Part shown: one piece after another, positions 1-10,419 of the stretch
How the letters are laid out: every line of letters starts with the position of its first letter
Numbering within the stretch: position 1 is the stretch's first letter
Assembly (NCBI RefSeq): GCF_014643255.1
Contig: NZ_BMJI01000013.1
Coordinates: 1-64,000 of the forward strand
Length of the DNA: 64,000 bases
Source: Tersicoccus solisilvae
Lineage (GTDB): Bacteria > Actinomycetota > Actinomycetes > Actinomycetales > Micrococcaceae
Reading direction: 5' to 3'
Notes under the pieces: generated by a model
Database searches by the model: none
What the model was told of the DNA's origin: nothing
The model's input: the letters and a program-made list of their open reading frames with translations, nothing else
Position numbers and translations under genes: made by a program

Positions 1-82
1 CGCGATCGCCGCGGCCGTCGCCGCCGGCCTGGGGGCGCTCGCGGACCTGCTCCGGGACGCGGCCCGCCCCGGCGGCCGGTAG
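1..82 (+). CDS. C-terminal end of a protein running in from the left, probably D-alanyl-D-alanine carboxypeptidase
   Basis: One frame reads through from the window edge to a TAG at 80-82, encoding an alanine-rich tail of 26 residues (AIAAAVAAGL at its start). Too little is present to identify a family directly. In actinobacteria the gene just before the zinc metalloprotease-tilS-hpt-ftsH block is usually the PBP4-type carboxypeptidase dacB, and an alanine-rich final helix suits that family, so the call is an inference from gene order. Confidence 0.4.
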   Translation, partial: AIAAAVAAGLGALADLLRDAARPGGR

Positions 83-150
83 CCGAACGCGCCCACGCCC
101 TGCGCGAACGCGCCCAGCGCGCCGTCAGGGCCGTGTGGTCGAATGGCCCC

Positions 151-1287
151 ATGAGCCTCACCTCATCCCGCCTGTCCGGCCTCGTCGACTGGGACCTCGC
201 CGCCGGCACCGCCGCGAAGCTCGCCCCCGCCGGCCCGCGCGTCAGCCCCCGCCGGATGCGGGAGACGGTGGAGAGCCTGCGCGCGGCCGCCGACGCCTCC
301 GTCGCCCACGTCCACCAGATCAGCCGGCTCGACGCCGCCGCCGACCTGCGGGACTCCGCCGTGCTCGTCGTCGACCGCGCGACGTGGTCCCGTGCCAACA
401 CGCAGAGCTTCTCCGTGCTCATGCAGCCGGCCCTGGACCGGCTGGTCGAGACCCGCGGCCAGGCGCTGACCGCGGCGACCGCGGCCCTGGGCGGGCGGCT
501 CACCGGGGTGCAGCTCGGCTCCATCCTCTCCTTCCTCTCCAGCAAGGTGCTCGGCCAGTACGACCCGTTCGCCGCGCTCGCCGCCGGCACCACGGCCCCG
601 CCCGCCGGCCGGCTGCTGCTGGTCGCGCCCAACGTGCTCGAGGTCGAACGGGAGCTGCACGTGGAGCCCGCCGACTTCCGGCTCTGGGTGTGCCTGCACG
701 AGCAGACCCACCGGGTGCAGTTCGCCGCCGCGCCGTGGCTGCGCGGCCACATGATCGAGCAGATCGGCCTGCTGTCGGAGTCGATGGTGGACAAGGCGGA
801 CACGTTCGCCGCCCGGATCGCCGAGGCGGCCCGCTCCGTCGGCTCCGGCCGCCTCACCGGGGCGGCCGGCCGGGCCGACGGGGCGGCCGGGGGCACCGGT
901 ATCCTCGGCATCCTTCAGGACGAGCAGGAGAAGGAGATCTTCTCCCACCTGACCGCCGTGATGAGCCTGCTGGAGGGGCACGCCAACGTCGTGATGGACG
1001 GGGTCGACGCCGGGATCGTGCCGACCGTGCGGACCATCCGGCAGCGCTTCAACGCCCGGGGCGCCCACCGCTCGGGCCTGGAGAAGCTGCTGCGGCAGCT
1101 GCTCGGCCTGGACGCCAAGATGCGGCAGTACAGCGACGGGTCCCGGTTCGTCCGCGGGGTCGTGGACCAGGTGGGCCTGGACGGTTTCAACCGGATCTGG
1201 GACGCCCCCGGCAACCTGCCCTCCGAGCACGAGATCCACCACCCGGCAGACTGGGTCGACCGCCTGGGTCTGACCGGCCGGCGGTGA
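151..1287 (+). CDS. Zinc-dependent metalloprotease-like protein (actinobacterial family found beside tilS)
   Basis: The 378-residue product has an HEXXH zinc motif (HEQTH, residues 183-187) followed by an alpha-helical C-terminal half. It fits the conserved actinobacterial family annotated as zinc-dependent metalloprotease or, misleadingly, as F420-biosynthesis-associated protein; no substrate is known. A GTG at 133 is also in frame, but family members begin close to the VDWDLA segment, which favours the ATG at 151. It lies 46 bp before tilS in the same direction, the usual arrangement. There is no signal peptide, so it is probably cytoplasmic. The fold assignment is solid, the function is open. 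Confidence 0.8.
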   Translation: MSLTSSRLSGLVDWDLAAGTAAKLAPAGPRVSPRRMRETVESLRAAADASVAHVHQISRLDAAADLRDSAVLVVDRATWSRANTQSFSVLMQPALDRLVETRGQALTAATAALGGRLTGVQLGSILSFLSSKVLGQYDPFAALAAGTTAPPAGRLLLVAPNVLEVERELHVEPADFRLWVCLHEQTHRVQFAAAPWLRGHMIEQIGLLSESMVDKADTFAARIAEAARSVGSGRLTGAAGRADGAAGGTGILGILQDEQEKEIFSHLTAVMSLLEGHANVVMDGVDAGIVPTVRTIRQRFNARGAHRSGLEKLLRQLLGLDAKMRQYSDGSRFVRGVVDQVGLDGFNRIWDAPGNLPSEHEIHHPADWVDRLGLTGRR

Positions 1288-1332
1288 GCCGGTCGACCGC
1301 GTCGCCGCCCCCACCGCCACGAGCATGACGCC

Positions 1333-2481
1333 GTGCCCCACCCGGTGACGCGGCGGCAGCACGGACGCCGTGGACGGCTCGACCCCGTCGTCGCCCGCGC
1401 CCGGCGTACCGTGACCGCCGCGCTCGCGGGGCCGGACACGGCCACGCGCCCGATCGCGGGCGTGCACGCGCTGGTCGCCTGCAGCGGGGGAGCGGACTCG
1501 CTCGCCCTCGCGGCCGCGGCCGCCCACCTGGCCCGTCGCGGCGACGCCCGGGTCGGCGCCGTCGTCGTCGACCACGGCCTGCACCCGGACAGCGCCGCGA
1601 TCGCCGCCCGCGCCGCCGAGCAGTGCATCGCCCTCGGCCTCGCCCCGGTCACCGTCGAACGGGTCGGGGTCGAGCAGGCCGGCGAGGGGCTGGAGGCCGC
1701 CGCCCGTCGGGCCCGGTACGCCGCGTTCGACGCCGCGGCCCGGCGTGCCGGGGCGCGGGCCGTGCTCCTCGCGCACACCCTCGACGACCAGGCGGAGCAG
1801 GTGCTGCTCGGCCTGCTGCGGGGTTCCGGCACGCGCTCGCTCGCCGGCATCCCGCCGCGGCGGGGCCCCTACCGGCGGCCGTTCCTCGACCCCGAGCTCG
1901 GCCTGGACCGCGCCGACACCGAACGGGTGTGTACGGCCGAGGGCCTGACCTGGTGGGACGACCCCGCCAACCACGACCCGGCGCACACCCGTTCCCGGAT
2001 CCGCGCCACCGTGCTGCCCCTGCTCGCTCGTGAACTCGGCCCCGGCGTCGCCGCGGCCCTGGCCCGCACCGCCGCCATCGCCGCCCGGGACGCCGACCAC
2101 CTCGACGCCGAGGCCGCCGCCCTCCTCGACCGGATCGGCCGGCGCGGTCCGGGGCGGTGCGCCCTGCCGATCGCCGACCTGCGGGCGGCCCCGGCCGCCC
2201 TGCTGCCGCGGGTGCTCGCGGCGGCGGCCGCCGAGGCCGGCGCCGGCCCGCTCTCCCGGGAGCGGATCGTCGCCCTCGAGACCCTCGTCGCACCCCGGGC
2301 CGCCGGCGGTCCCGGCAGCCCGGGACCCGTCCAGCTGCCGGGCGGCGTCACGGCATGGCGCACAGCGCCGGGGACCCCACCGGGGACCCCACGACGCGAC
2401 GGGCGGCGGATCCCGCCGGACGAGCCCGGGCCGGCCGGCGCGGTGCTGGACCTGCGCGGCCCGGGATCGGCCGGCGATTGA
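1333..2481 (+). CDS. tilS: tRNA(Ile)-lysidine synthase TilS
   Basis: TilS converts the wobble cytidine of the AUA-reading tRNA-Ile to lysidine using ATP and lysine. The N-terminal PP-loop ATPase motif SGGADS is at residues 51-56, and the catalytic core continues through VVVDHGLHPDS, the LLAHTLDDQAEQVLL segment and the DDPAN motif. The C-terminal third is Ala/Arg/Pro-rich and poorly conserved, normal for actinobacterial TilS. The length of 382 is within or slightly above the usual actinobacterial range. The start is a GTG at 1333; the first ~40 residues are low complexity, so a later start is possible. hpt follows, the classic tilS-hpt-ftsH order. Confidence 0.93.
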   Translation: MPHPVTRRQHGRRGRLDPVVARARRTVTAALAGPDTATRPIAGVHALVACSGGADSLALAAAAAHLARRGDARVGAVVVDHGLHPDSAAIAARAAEQCIALGLAPVTVERVGVEQAGEGLEAAARRARYAAFDAAARRAGARAVLLAHTLDDQAEQVLLGLLRGSGTRSLAGIPPRRGPYRRPFLDPELGLDRADTERVCTAEGLTWWDDPANHDPAHTRSRIRATVLPLLARELGPGVAAALARTAAIAARDADHLDAEAAALLDRIGRRGPGRCALPIADLRAAPAALLPRVLAAAAAEAGAGPLSRERIVALETLVAPRAAGGPGSPGPVQLPGGVTAWRTAPGTPPGTPRRDGRRIPPDEPGPAGAVLDLRGPGSAGD

Positions 2482-2585
2482 CCGGCGACGGTGCGACTGT
2501 GGCACGCTAGAGGGGCGCCGGCGCCGCCCGGCGTTCCCTCTCCCGCCGGCCGCACGACGGCCCGTCCCTCCTGAAGGAGCCCCGC

Positions 2586-3137
2586 GTGGATTCGAGCGAC
2601 GTCCAGGCCGATCTGGAGCACGTGCTCTACACCAAGGACCAGATCCAGCAGAAGATCGCCGACCTGGCCGCCGAGATCGACCGGGACTACGCGGGGCGGG
2701 ACATCCTGCTCGTCGGCGTGCTCAAGGGCGCCGTGATGGTCGTCGCCGACATCGCCCGGGCGCTGCACAGCCACGTGGCGATGGACTGGATGGCGGTCTC
2801 CTCCTACGGGTCGGGCACCCAGTCCTCCGGCGTCGTCCGCATCCTCAAGGACCTCGACACGGACCTGACCGACAAGCACGTCCTGATCGTCGAGGACATC
2901 ATCGACTCCGGGCTGACCCTGTCCTGGCTGAAGTCGAACCTCGCCTCGCGGGGTCCCGCGTCGATCGAGATCTGCACCCTGCTGCGCAAGCCCGAGGCCG
3001 CGAAGGTGGAGCTGGACGTCAAGTACGTCGGCTTCGACATCCCCAACGAATTCGTCATCGGCTACGGCCTCGACTTCGCCGAGAAGTATCGCAACCTGGA
3101 CTTCATCGGCACGCTCGCCCCGCACGTCTACCAGTGA
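2586..3137 (+). CDS. hpt: Hypoxanthine(-guanine) phosphoribosyltransferase
   Basis: This purine-salvage enzyme joins hypoxanthine or guanine to PRPP. The PRPP-binding loop [10 protein letters not shown] sits at residues 102-111, preceded by the LVGVLKGAV segment and the flexible-loop [11 protein letters not shown] region, and the product is a normal 183 residues. The GTG start is supported by AAGGAG 6 bases upstream. A 104-bp gap separates it from tilS, and about 200 bp follow before ftsH, so ftsH probably has its own promoter. Confidence 0.96.
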   Translation: MDSSDVQADLEHVLYTKDQIQQKIADLAAEIDRDYAGRDILLVGVLKGAVMVVADIARALHSHVAMDWMAVSSYGSGTQSSGVVRILKDLDTDLTDKHVLIVEDIIDSGLTLSWLKSNLASRGPASIEICTLLRKPEAAKVELDVKYVGFDIPNEFVIGYGLDFAEKYRNLDFIGTLAPHVYQ

Positions 3138-3334
3138 CGCCGGCGCGGTCCCGCGCGACACGCAGCGGCGAGGTGGACGGTGACCGCGGTCATGCCGCTG
3201 CGCTCTGAGGGAACTCGGCACCCGTCGAGTACGTCCTACAGCCGTAGCAGTGCGATATTGGGCACTGACACGACGCGCGCGCCGCGGCGGCACAGTTGAA
3301 CGGGAGGTAGGGGCCGGTCCGGGCCCAACCACGC

Positions 3335-5385
<2,051 letters not shown>

Positions 5386-5386
<1 letters not shown>

Positions 5387-6009
5387 TGGCGGACGTCAAC
5401 CGGGCCGAGAGTCCCGACGACCCGGGCATGCCCGGCGCGGTCGGCGGGGTCGACGAACCGCGGATCGCCGCGGCCGTGCGCGAGATCCTGCTCGCCATCG
5501 GTGAGGACCCGGACCGGTCGGGACTGCTGGACACCCCGGACCGGGTGGCGCGCGCCTACGCGGAGATGTTCTCGGGGCTGCACCAGGACGCCGGCGACGT
5601 GCTCGGGACGACGTTCGACCTCGATCACGAGGAACTGGTGCTGGTCAAGGACATCCCGTTCTACTCGACGTGCGAACACCACCTGGTGCCGTTCCACGGG
5701 ACCGCCCACGTCGGCTACATCCCGTCCCATGACGGCCGCGTCACCGGGCTGAGCAAACTGGCCCGGCTGGTGGAGATCTACGCCCGGCGGCCGCAGGTGC
5801 AGGAACGGCTCACCACCCAGATCGTGGAAGCATTGGTCACGCACCTCGCGCCCCGCGGCGCCATCGTCGTCATCGAGTGCGAGCACCTGTGCATGTCGAT
5901 GCGCGGGGTCCGCAAGCCGGGGACGAAGACCGTGACCTCGGCCGTGCGCGGTCAGCTGCACGACCCGGCGACCCGCGCCGAAGCCATGGGACTCATCCTC
6001 GGAAGGTAG
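5386..6009 (+). CDS. folE: GTP cyclohydrolase I
   Basis: FolE converts GTP to 7,8-dihydroneopterin triphosphate, the first step of folate synthesis, in the cytoplasm. The zinc ligands are visible in [12 protein letters not shown] and in [10 protein letters not shown]. The ATG at 5386 overlaps the ftsH stop by one base and gives 207 residues with a short disordered leader before the conserved region. An open frame extends upstream to 5188, but that part is the ftsH gene read in another frame. It is the first of four consecutive folate genes. Confidence 0.97.
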
Positions 6010-6015
6010 AACGTC

Positions 6016-6924
6016 ATGGACACTCTCGGTGTCACGCCGGGCACGGGCCCGAACACGCTCCCCCTGCCGGTCATCCGCCGCGCGACGCGGCCCCGCACCG
6101 TCGCCGACCTGCCCACCGGGCGCACCCTGGTGATGGGCATCCTCAACGTCACCCCCGACTCGTTCAGCGACGGCGGGGACCACAGCACCCGCGGGGCGGC
6201 CATCGACCACGGCCTGCGCCTGCACTTCGCCGGCGCCGACATCGTCGACGTCGGGGGCGAGTCCACCCGGCCGGGGGCCGCCGAGGTCCCCGTCGAGGCC
6301 GAACTGGACCGGGTCGTCCCGGTGATCACCGCGCTGGCCCGTGCGGGCGCCCTGGTCAGCATCGACACCCGCCGCCCGCAGGTGGCCGCCGCCGCGATCG
6401 ACGCCGGTGCGGCCCTCGTCAACGACGTCTCCGGCACCGCGGTGCACCCCGACATGCCGGCCCTGATCGCGCAGCGCGGCGTCCACTACGTCCTGCAGCA
6501 CAGCCGCGGCGACTCCCGCACCATGACCTCGCGCGCGCAGTACGACGACGTCGTCGAGGACGTCATCGCCGAACTCGCGCCGCTGGCGGGTCGCTTCATC
6601 GACGCCGGCGTCGCCGAGGACCGGCTGATCCTCGACCCGGGGATCGGCTTCGCGAAGGCGGGCGAGCAGAACTGGCAGTTGCTGCGCTCGCTCGACCGGT
6701 TCACGGCGCTGGGCAAGAAGGTGCTGGTGGGCACGTCCCGCAAGACGTTCCTCGGCGAACTGCTGGCCAGCTCCGGCAAGTCGGCCCCGCCGAAGGACCG
6801 CGACGCCGCGACGGTCGCCTCCACCGCCCTTGCCGCCGCCGCCGGGGTCTGGGCGGTCCGCGTCCACGACGTGAAGGCGAACCTCGACGCGGTGAAGGTG
6901 GCCGCCGCCTGGTCCGGGCGGTGA
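6016..6924 (+). CDS. folP: Dihydropteroate synthase
   Basis: FolP condenses dihydropterin pyrophosphate with p-aminobenzoate, the step blocked by sulfonamides. Signature segments are visible: MGILNVTPDSFSDGG, DVGGESTRPGA, SIDTRRP, VNDVSGT, LDPGIGFAK and the C-terminal RVHDV. The 302-residue product has an N-terminal extension of about 30 residues before the TIM barrel. It begins 6 bp after folE and its stop overlaps the GTG of folB, so the two are probably translationally coupled. Confidence 0.96.
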   Translation: MDTLGVTPGTGPNTLPLPVIRRATRPRTVADLPTGRTLVMGILNVTPDSFSDGGDHSTRGAAIDHGLRLHFAGADIVDVGGESTRPGAAEVPVEAELDRVVPVITALARAGALVSIDTRRPQVAAAAIDAGAALVNDVSGTAVHPDMPALIAQRGVHYVLQHSRGDSRTMTSRAQYDDVVEDVIAELAPLAGRFIDAGVAEDRLILDPGIGFAKAGEQNWQLLRSLDRFTALGKKVLVGTSRKTFLGELLASSGKSAPPKDRDAATVASTALAAAAGVWAVRVHDVKANLDAVKVAAAWSGR

Positions 6925-7286
6925 GCGTGGACACGATCACCCTCACCGGCATCCGCGGGCGCGGCACCCACGGGGTGCTGGACGCGGAACGGGACCTCGG
7001 CCAGATCTTCACCGCCGACGTCGCGCTGGAGCTCGATCTGACCGCCGCCGCCCGCGACGACGACCTGACCCGCACGGTGAACTACGCCGAGGCCGCCGCG
7101 CGGGTGCACGCCCGGCTCACCGGGGCGCCGGTGGCCCTGATCGAGGCCCTCGCCGCGGCCATCGCCGAGGACCTGCTGGACGCGTACCCCGTGGCCGCGG
7201 TCACCGTCACCGTCCACAAGCCGGCCGCCCCGATCCCGGTCCCGTTCGACGACGTCGCCGTCACCATCCGGCGAAGCCGGGGATGA
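6921..7286 (+). CDS. folB: Dihydroneopterin aldolase
   Basis: FolB cleaves dihydroneopterin to 6-hydroxymethyl-dihydropterin and glycolaldehyde. The 121-residue product starts with ITLTGIRGRGTHGV, carries the typical NYAEAAARVHA segment and ends in VTVHKPAAPIPVPFDDVAVTI, all family hallmarks. The GTG at 6921 overlaps the folP stop by four bases; another GTG two codons later is equally possible. Its TGA overlaps the first ATG of folK. Confidence 0.94.
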   Translation: MSVDTITLTGIRGRGTHGVLDAERDLGQIFTADVALELDLTAAARDDDLTRTVNYAEAAARVHARLTGAPVALIEALAAAIAEDLLDAYPVAAVTVTVHKPAAPIPVPFDDVAVTIRRSRG

Positions 7287-7357
7287 CCGAGCCGGGGATG
7301 ACCGAGCCGGGGATGACCGAGCGGGAGATGGCGCAGCCGGGGATGACGGCGCCGGTG
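7283..7357 (+). repeat. Five tandem 15-bp units, each starting with ATG, at the folB/folK junction
   Basis: Units begin at 7283, 7298, 7313, 7328 and 7343. The first two are identical (ATGACCGAGCCGGGG); the third to fifth differ by a few bases. Each unit ends in a purine-rich or G-rich run directly before the next ATG, and all are in the folK frame. The repeat encodes an MTEPG-like pentapeptide array. The 3' end of folB (AGCCGGGG) looks like a partial further unit. Confidence 0.9.
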
Positions 7358-7891
7358 ACCGGACCGCCGCCGACCGCGCGGCCGGCGGTCGGCGCGGAGG
7401 CGGTCCTCGCCCTGGGCGCCAATCTCGGCGATCCGGCCGCGACCCTGACGGCGGCCGTGGACGCGATCGCCGGTGAACCGGGCCTGACGCTGCTCGGGGC
7501 CTCGCCCGTCGCGATCACGGCCCCGGTCGGCGGACCGCCCGGGCAACCGGACTACCGCAACCAGGTGGTCCGGGTCGCGACCGGGCTGAGTCCCGACGAG
7601 CTGCTCGCGGCCTGTCACCGGATCGAGGCGCGCTTCGGCCGGGAACGACTCGTCCACTGGGGGCCGCGGACCCTCGACGTCGACATCGTCACCGTCGTCA
7701 CGGCCGACGGCGAGGTGCATCGCACGGATCCGCAGCTGACCCTGCCGCACCCCCGCGCCGCCACCCGCGCGTTCGTCCTCGCCCCCTGGTCCTGGCTGGA
7801 ACCGGGGGCGCGGCTGGGCGGCGTCCCCGTGAGCGACCTGCTCGCGGCCGCGCCCGATCGCGACGGTGTCCGCGCCGAGGTGAGACCGTGA
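7283..7891 (+). CDS. folK: 6-hydroxymethyl-7,8-dihydropterin pyrophosphokinase
   Basis: FolK transfers pyrophosphate from ATP to hydroxymethyl-dihydropterin, supplying FolP. ALGANLGDP, the NQVV strand, IEARFGRER and the WGPRTLDVDIV motif identify it. The enzyme proper begins at about residue 38. The preceding leader is encoded by five 15-bp units that each begin with ATG in the same frame (7283, 7298, 7313, 7328, 7343), so the true start is ambiguous. I give the first ATG because it overlaps the folB stop as ATGA. Confidence 0.92.
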   Translation: MTEPGMTEPGMTEREMAQPGMTAPVTGPPPTARPAVGAEAVLALGANLGDPAATLTAAVDAIAGEPGLTLLGASPVAITAPVGGPPGQPDYRNQVVRVATGLSPDELLAACHRIEARFGRERLVHWGPRTLDVDIVTVVTADGEVHRTDPQLTLPHPRAATRAFVLAPWSWLEPGARLGGVPVSDLLAAAPDRDGVRAEVRP

Positions 7892-8379
7892 GCGGGCTGC
7901 GGCTCCGGCCGCTGGTGGTGGCGGCGGTCGTGGCCGCCGTCATCGGCTGGATCGCCGACGTGCTGATCACCCGGACCGGCGGGCCCACCCCGGTGCTGCC
8001 GCTGAGCTCCCTGCTGACCGTGCTCCTGCTCGTCGGCATCACCCTGGGCCTCGGCGTCCACGTGCTGCGCTGGCGGCAGGGGAGGGCGCGGCGGATGATC
8101 AACCCGCTCCTCGCCGCGCGCACCCTCGTGCTCGCCCAGGCCACCGCCTACACGGGGGCCGTCATCGGCGGCTGGCACGTCGGGGTGGTGGTCGAGCAGC
8201 TGGGCCTGGTCGCGTTGCGCTCGGACCAGTCGGTGCTGTGGTTCGCGGTCGCGCAGATCGCCGGCGGCGCCGTCATGGTCGGCGTCGGCGTGCTGGTCGA
8301 GCACTTCTGCCGCATCCCGCCGGAGGATGGGGACGGCAGCGGGGAAGGCCCCCAGCCGAGCGAGGGGGAGTATGCGTAG
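7888..8379 (+). CDS. DUF3180 family membrane protein
   Basis: The 163-residue protein has four hydrophobic helices, at about residues 8-26, 38-60, 78-98 and 110-135, separated by short basic loops, and a charged tail. This is the conserved actinobacterial DUF3180 family, nearly always next to folK; its function is unknown. The GTG start overlaps the folK stop (GTGA), and its end overlaps the next gene by 8 bp. The start of the next gene lies in its tail codons, suggesting coupled translation of this membrane-protein trio. Confidence 0.85.
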   Translation: MSGLRLRPLVVAAVVAAVIGWIADVLITRTGGPTPVLPLSSLLTVLLLVGITLGLGVHVLRWRQGRARRMINPLLAARTLVLAQATAYTGAVIGGWHVGVVVEQLGLVALRSDQSVLWFAVAQIAGGAVMVGVGVLVEHFCRIPPEDGDGSGEGPQPSEGEYA

Positions 8380-8884
8380 CGAACCGATCGACCCGGAGGG
8401 CTTGACCTTCACCGGCGTCTCGCCCCGGCTGGTGTGGGCCCGCGCCCTGGGCTGGCTGCCCGCCGCGGTCCTCATCGTCGCCGTCTGCTCCGTCCCGCTC
8501 GTCCTCACCCTGCTCGGCGTGTGGACCTGGGTGCCGCGATGGCTGGCCTGGGCCGTGCCCGTCGTCGCCCTCGTCGTCCAGCTCTGGCGCCTCGCCCTGA
8601 TCCCGCGGCAGGTGCGGGCGCTCGGCTACGCGGAGCGGGACGAGGACCTGCTGATCCGCAGCGGCCTCTTCTTCCGCCGGCTCGTCGTCGTGCCCTACGG
8701 GCGGATGCAGTACGTCGACGTGCAGGCCGGGCCGGTCGAGCGGGCGCTGGGCATGGCCGGCATCAAGCTGCACACCGCGTCGGCCTCGACGGACGCCGCC
8801 ATCCCCGGGCTACCCGCCGACGAGGCGGCGCGGCTGCGGGAGGCGCTGTCCGCGCGCGGCGAGGCGAGACTGGCGGGACTGTGA
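8372..8884 (+). CDS. PH domain-containing membrane protein (bacterial PH, YdbS-like)
   Basis: The 170-residue protein has two membrane helices at about residues 25-75, then a bacterial pleckstrin-like domain: LGYAERDEDLLIRSGLFFRR followed by VVVPYGRMQYVDVQAGPVERALGMAGIKLHTAS, the classic YdbS pattern. Function is not established; it forms a pair with the longer PH protein that follows, as in many Gram-positives. The ATG at 8372 has a purine run (GAGGGGGAG) immediately upstream. A start at 8327 in the same frame would only add DUF3180-overlapping residues. Confidence 0.85.
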   Translation: MRSEPIDPEGLTFTGVSPRLVWARALGWLPAAVLIVAVCSVPLVLTLLGVWTWVPRWLAWAVPVVALVVQLWRLALIPRQVRALGYAERDEDLLIRSGLFFRRLVVVPYGRMQYVDVQAGPVERALGMAGIKLHTASASTDAAIPGLPADEAARLREALSARGEARLAGL

Positions 8885-10419
8885 CCGTGGCCTCCCCGGT
8901 GCGCGGCGGTATCGACGCGCCGTCGACGTGGCACCGCGTCCACCCGGCGTCACCGCTGGTCCGCGGTTGGCTCGCCCTCGTCGCCGTCTACGTCGTGTTC
9001 GGGCGGGACTGGCTGCAGAACGCGATCGGCTCGATGGCGGACCCGTCCTCCCGCGAGCCCGGCCCCGACGGCGTGCCGATCGGCATCATCGTGGTGGTCG
9101 CCGTCGTCCCCCTGGTCGTCGTCCTCGCCACCTTCTTCGCCAGCTGGTGGTTCACCCGTTACCAGGTCACCACCGATCACGTCCGGATCAACTCCGGGGT
9201 GCTGTTCCGGCAGAACCGGCAGGCACGGCTGGACCGGGTGCAGGCCATCGACATCAACCAGCCGCTGCTGGCCCGGCTGCTGCGGCTCGCCGAACTCAAG
9301 TTCGAGGTGGCCGACGCCGGCCAGTCCGCGATGCGGCTGTCCTTCCTGCGGCTCGACGAGGCCGAGCAGCTGCGTGCGACCATCCTGGGCCGCGCTGCAG
9401 GGGTGCACGGTGATCCCGCCCACCCCGACGTCATCGTCTCCGCCCCGGAGCGCCCGGTGCTGACCGTGCCCCCGCAGCGGGTCCTCGGCGCGGCCGTGCT
9501 CTCCGGCATGACGGTGTGGCTGCTCGTCGCCGCGGCGGTCACCCTGCTGCCGGCCGTGTTCAGCGGCCAGCCGCTCGCACTCGCGGCCGTCATCCCCGTC
9601 GTCTTCGGTGCGGGCACGGCCTACTGGGCCTTCTTCACCCGCAGCTTCAACTTCCGCGTCGCCCATTCCCCGGACGGGGTCCGGCTGCACTACGGGCTGC
9701 TCGAGACGCACGCCCAGACCGTGCCGCCGGGTCGCGTGCAGGCCGTGTCCGTGCACGCCCCCCTGCTCTGGCGGCCGCTGGGGTGGCACCGGGTGGAGAT
9801 GAACGTGGCCGGCTACGGCACCGCCGGCAGCGAGCAGAACGCCCGCACCGTGCTGCTGCCGGTCGGCACGTTCGACGAGGTGCTCGAGGTCATGGCCCTG
9901 GTGCTGCCGCGCCCGGGCGTCGACGACCCGGTGGCCGTCTTCCGCGCGGGGCTGCACGGCACGGGCAGCGCCGAGGGATTCGTTCCCGCCCCGGCGCGCG
10001 CCCGATGGCTCGACCCGCTCGCCTTCCGGCGCAACGGGTTCCAGCACACCGAGACGGCGATACTCGTCCGCAGTGGGCGGCTCACCCGTCGGCTCGCCGT
10101 CGTGCCGCACGAGCGCACGCAGTCGGTGGCCCTGCAGCAGGGCCCGCTGCAACGCCGGCTGGGGCTGGCGCACGTCCACCTGCATTCCACGGCCGGACCG
10201 GTCAAGCCCGTGGTGCCGCATCTGGCCGTCGACGTCGCCCGCCGACTGTTCACCGACCAGGCGGAGCGGGCCGCGCGGGCCCGGCGCGCGGCCGGCCCCG
10301 AGCAGTGGATGCTCCGGCGCGCGACCCAGGACGCCGCGCCGATCCCGCCGGCTCCCGTCGCCGCGCCGGACGCCGCGCCCGGAGGCGCACCCACCGATCG
10401 CCACGGGGACCGGCCGTGA
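8881..10419 (+). CDS. Large PH domain-containing membrane protein (YdbT-like)
   Basis: The 512-residue protein contains repeated bacterial PH units: VTTDHVRINSGVLFRQNRQARLDRVQAIDI near 100, a second around VRLHYGLLETHAQTVPPGRVQAV, and a third around ILVRSGRLTRRLAVVPHERTQSV. Hydrophobic helix pairs at about 25-95 and 205-255 separate them. It is the partner of the short PH protein upstream, whose stop it overlaps (GTGA). The pair may form a membrane-surface complex; no biochemical function can be read from the sequence. The C-terminus is Ala/Pro-rich. Confidence 0.85.
   Translation: MTVASPVRGGIDAPSTWHRVHPASPLVRGWLALVAVYVVFGRDWLQNAIGSMADPSSREPGPDGVPIGIIVVVAVVPLVVVLATFFASWWFTRYQVTTDHVRINSGVLFRQNRQARLDRVQAIDINQPLLARLLRLAELKFEVADAGQSAMRLSFLRLDEAEQLRATILGRAAGVHGDPAHPDVIVSAPERPVLTVPPQRVLGAAVLSGMTVWLLVAAAVTLLPAVFSGQPLALAAVIPVVFGAGTAYWAFFTRSFNFRVAHSPDGVRLHYGLLETHAQTVPPGRVQAVSVHAPLLWRPLGWHRVEMNVAGYGTAGSEQNARTVLLPVGTFDEVLEVMALVLPRPGVDDPVAVFRAGLHGTGSAEGFVPAPARARWLDPLAFRRNGFQHTETAILVRSGRLTRRLAVVPHERTQSVALQQGPLQRRLGLAHVHLHSTAGPVKPVVPHLAVDVARRLFTDQAERAARARRAAGPEQWMLRRATQDAAPIPPAPVAAPDAAPGGAPTDRHGDRP

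Noticed and set aside
151-1287. Assigning the metalloprotease to coenzyme F420 biosynthesis
   Set aside because: The label comes from database naming of the family; no F420 synthesis gene is present and the HEXXH motif points to a peptidase-like fold.
163-2505. 780-codon open frame on the - strand opposite the metalloprotease and tilS genes
   Set aside because: It is the antisense of two clear genes and consists of low-complexity Gly/Arg/Val stretches caused by high GC at third positions; no domain is visible.
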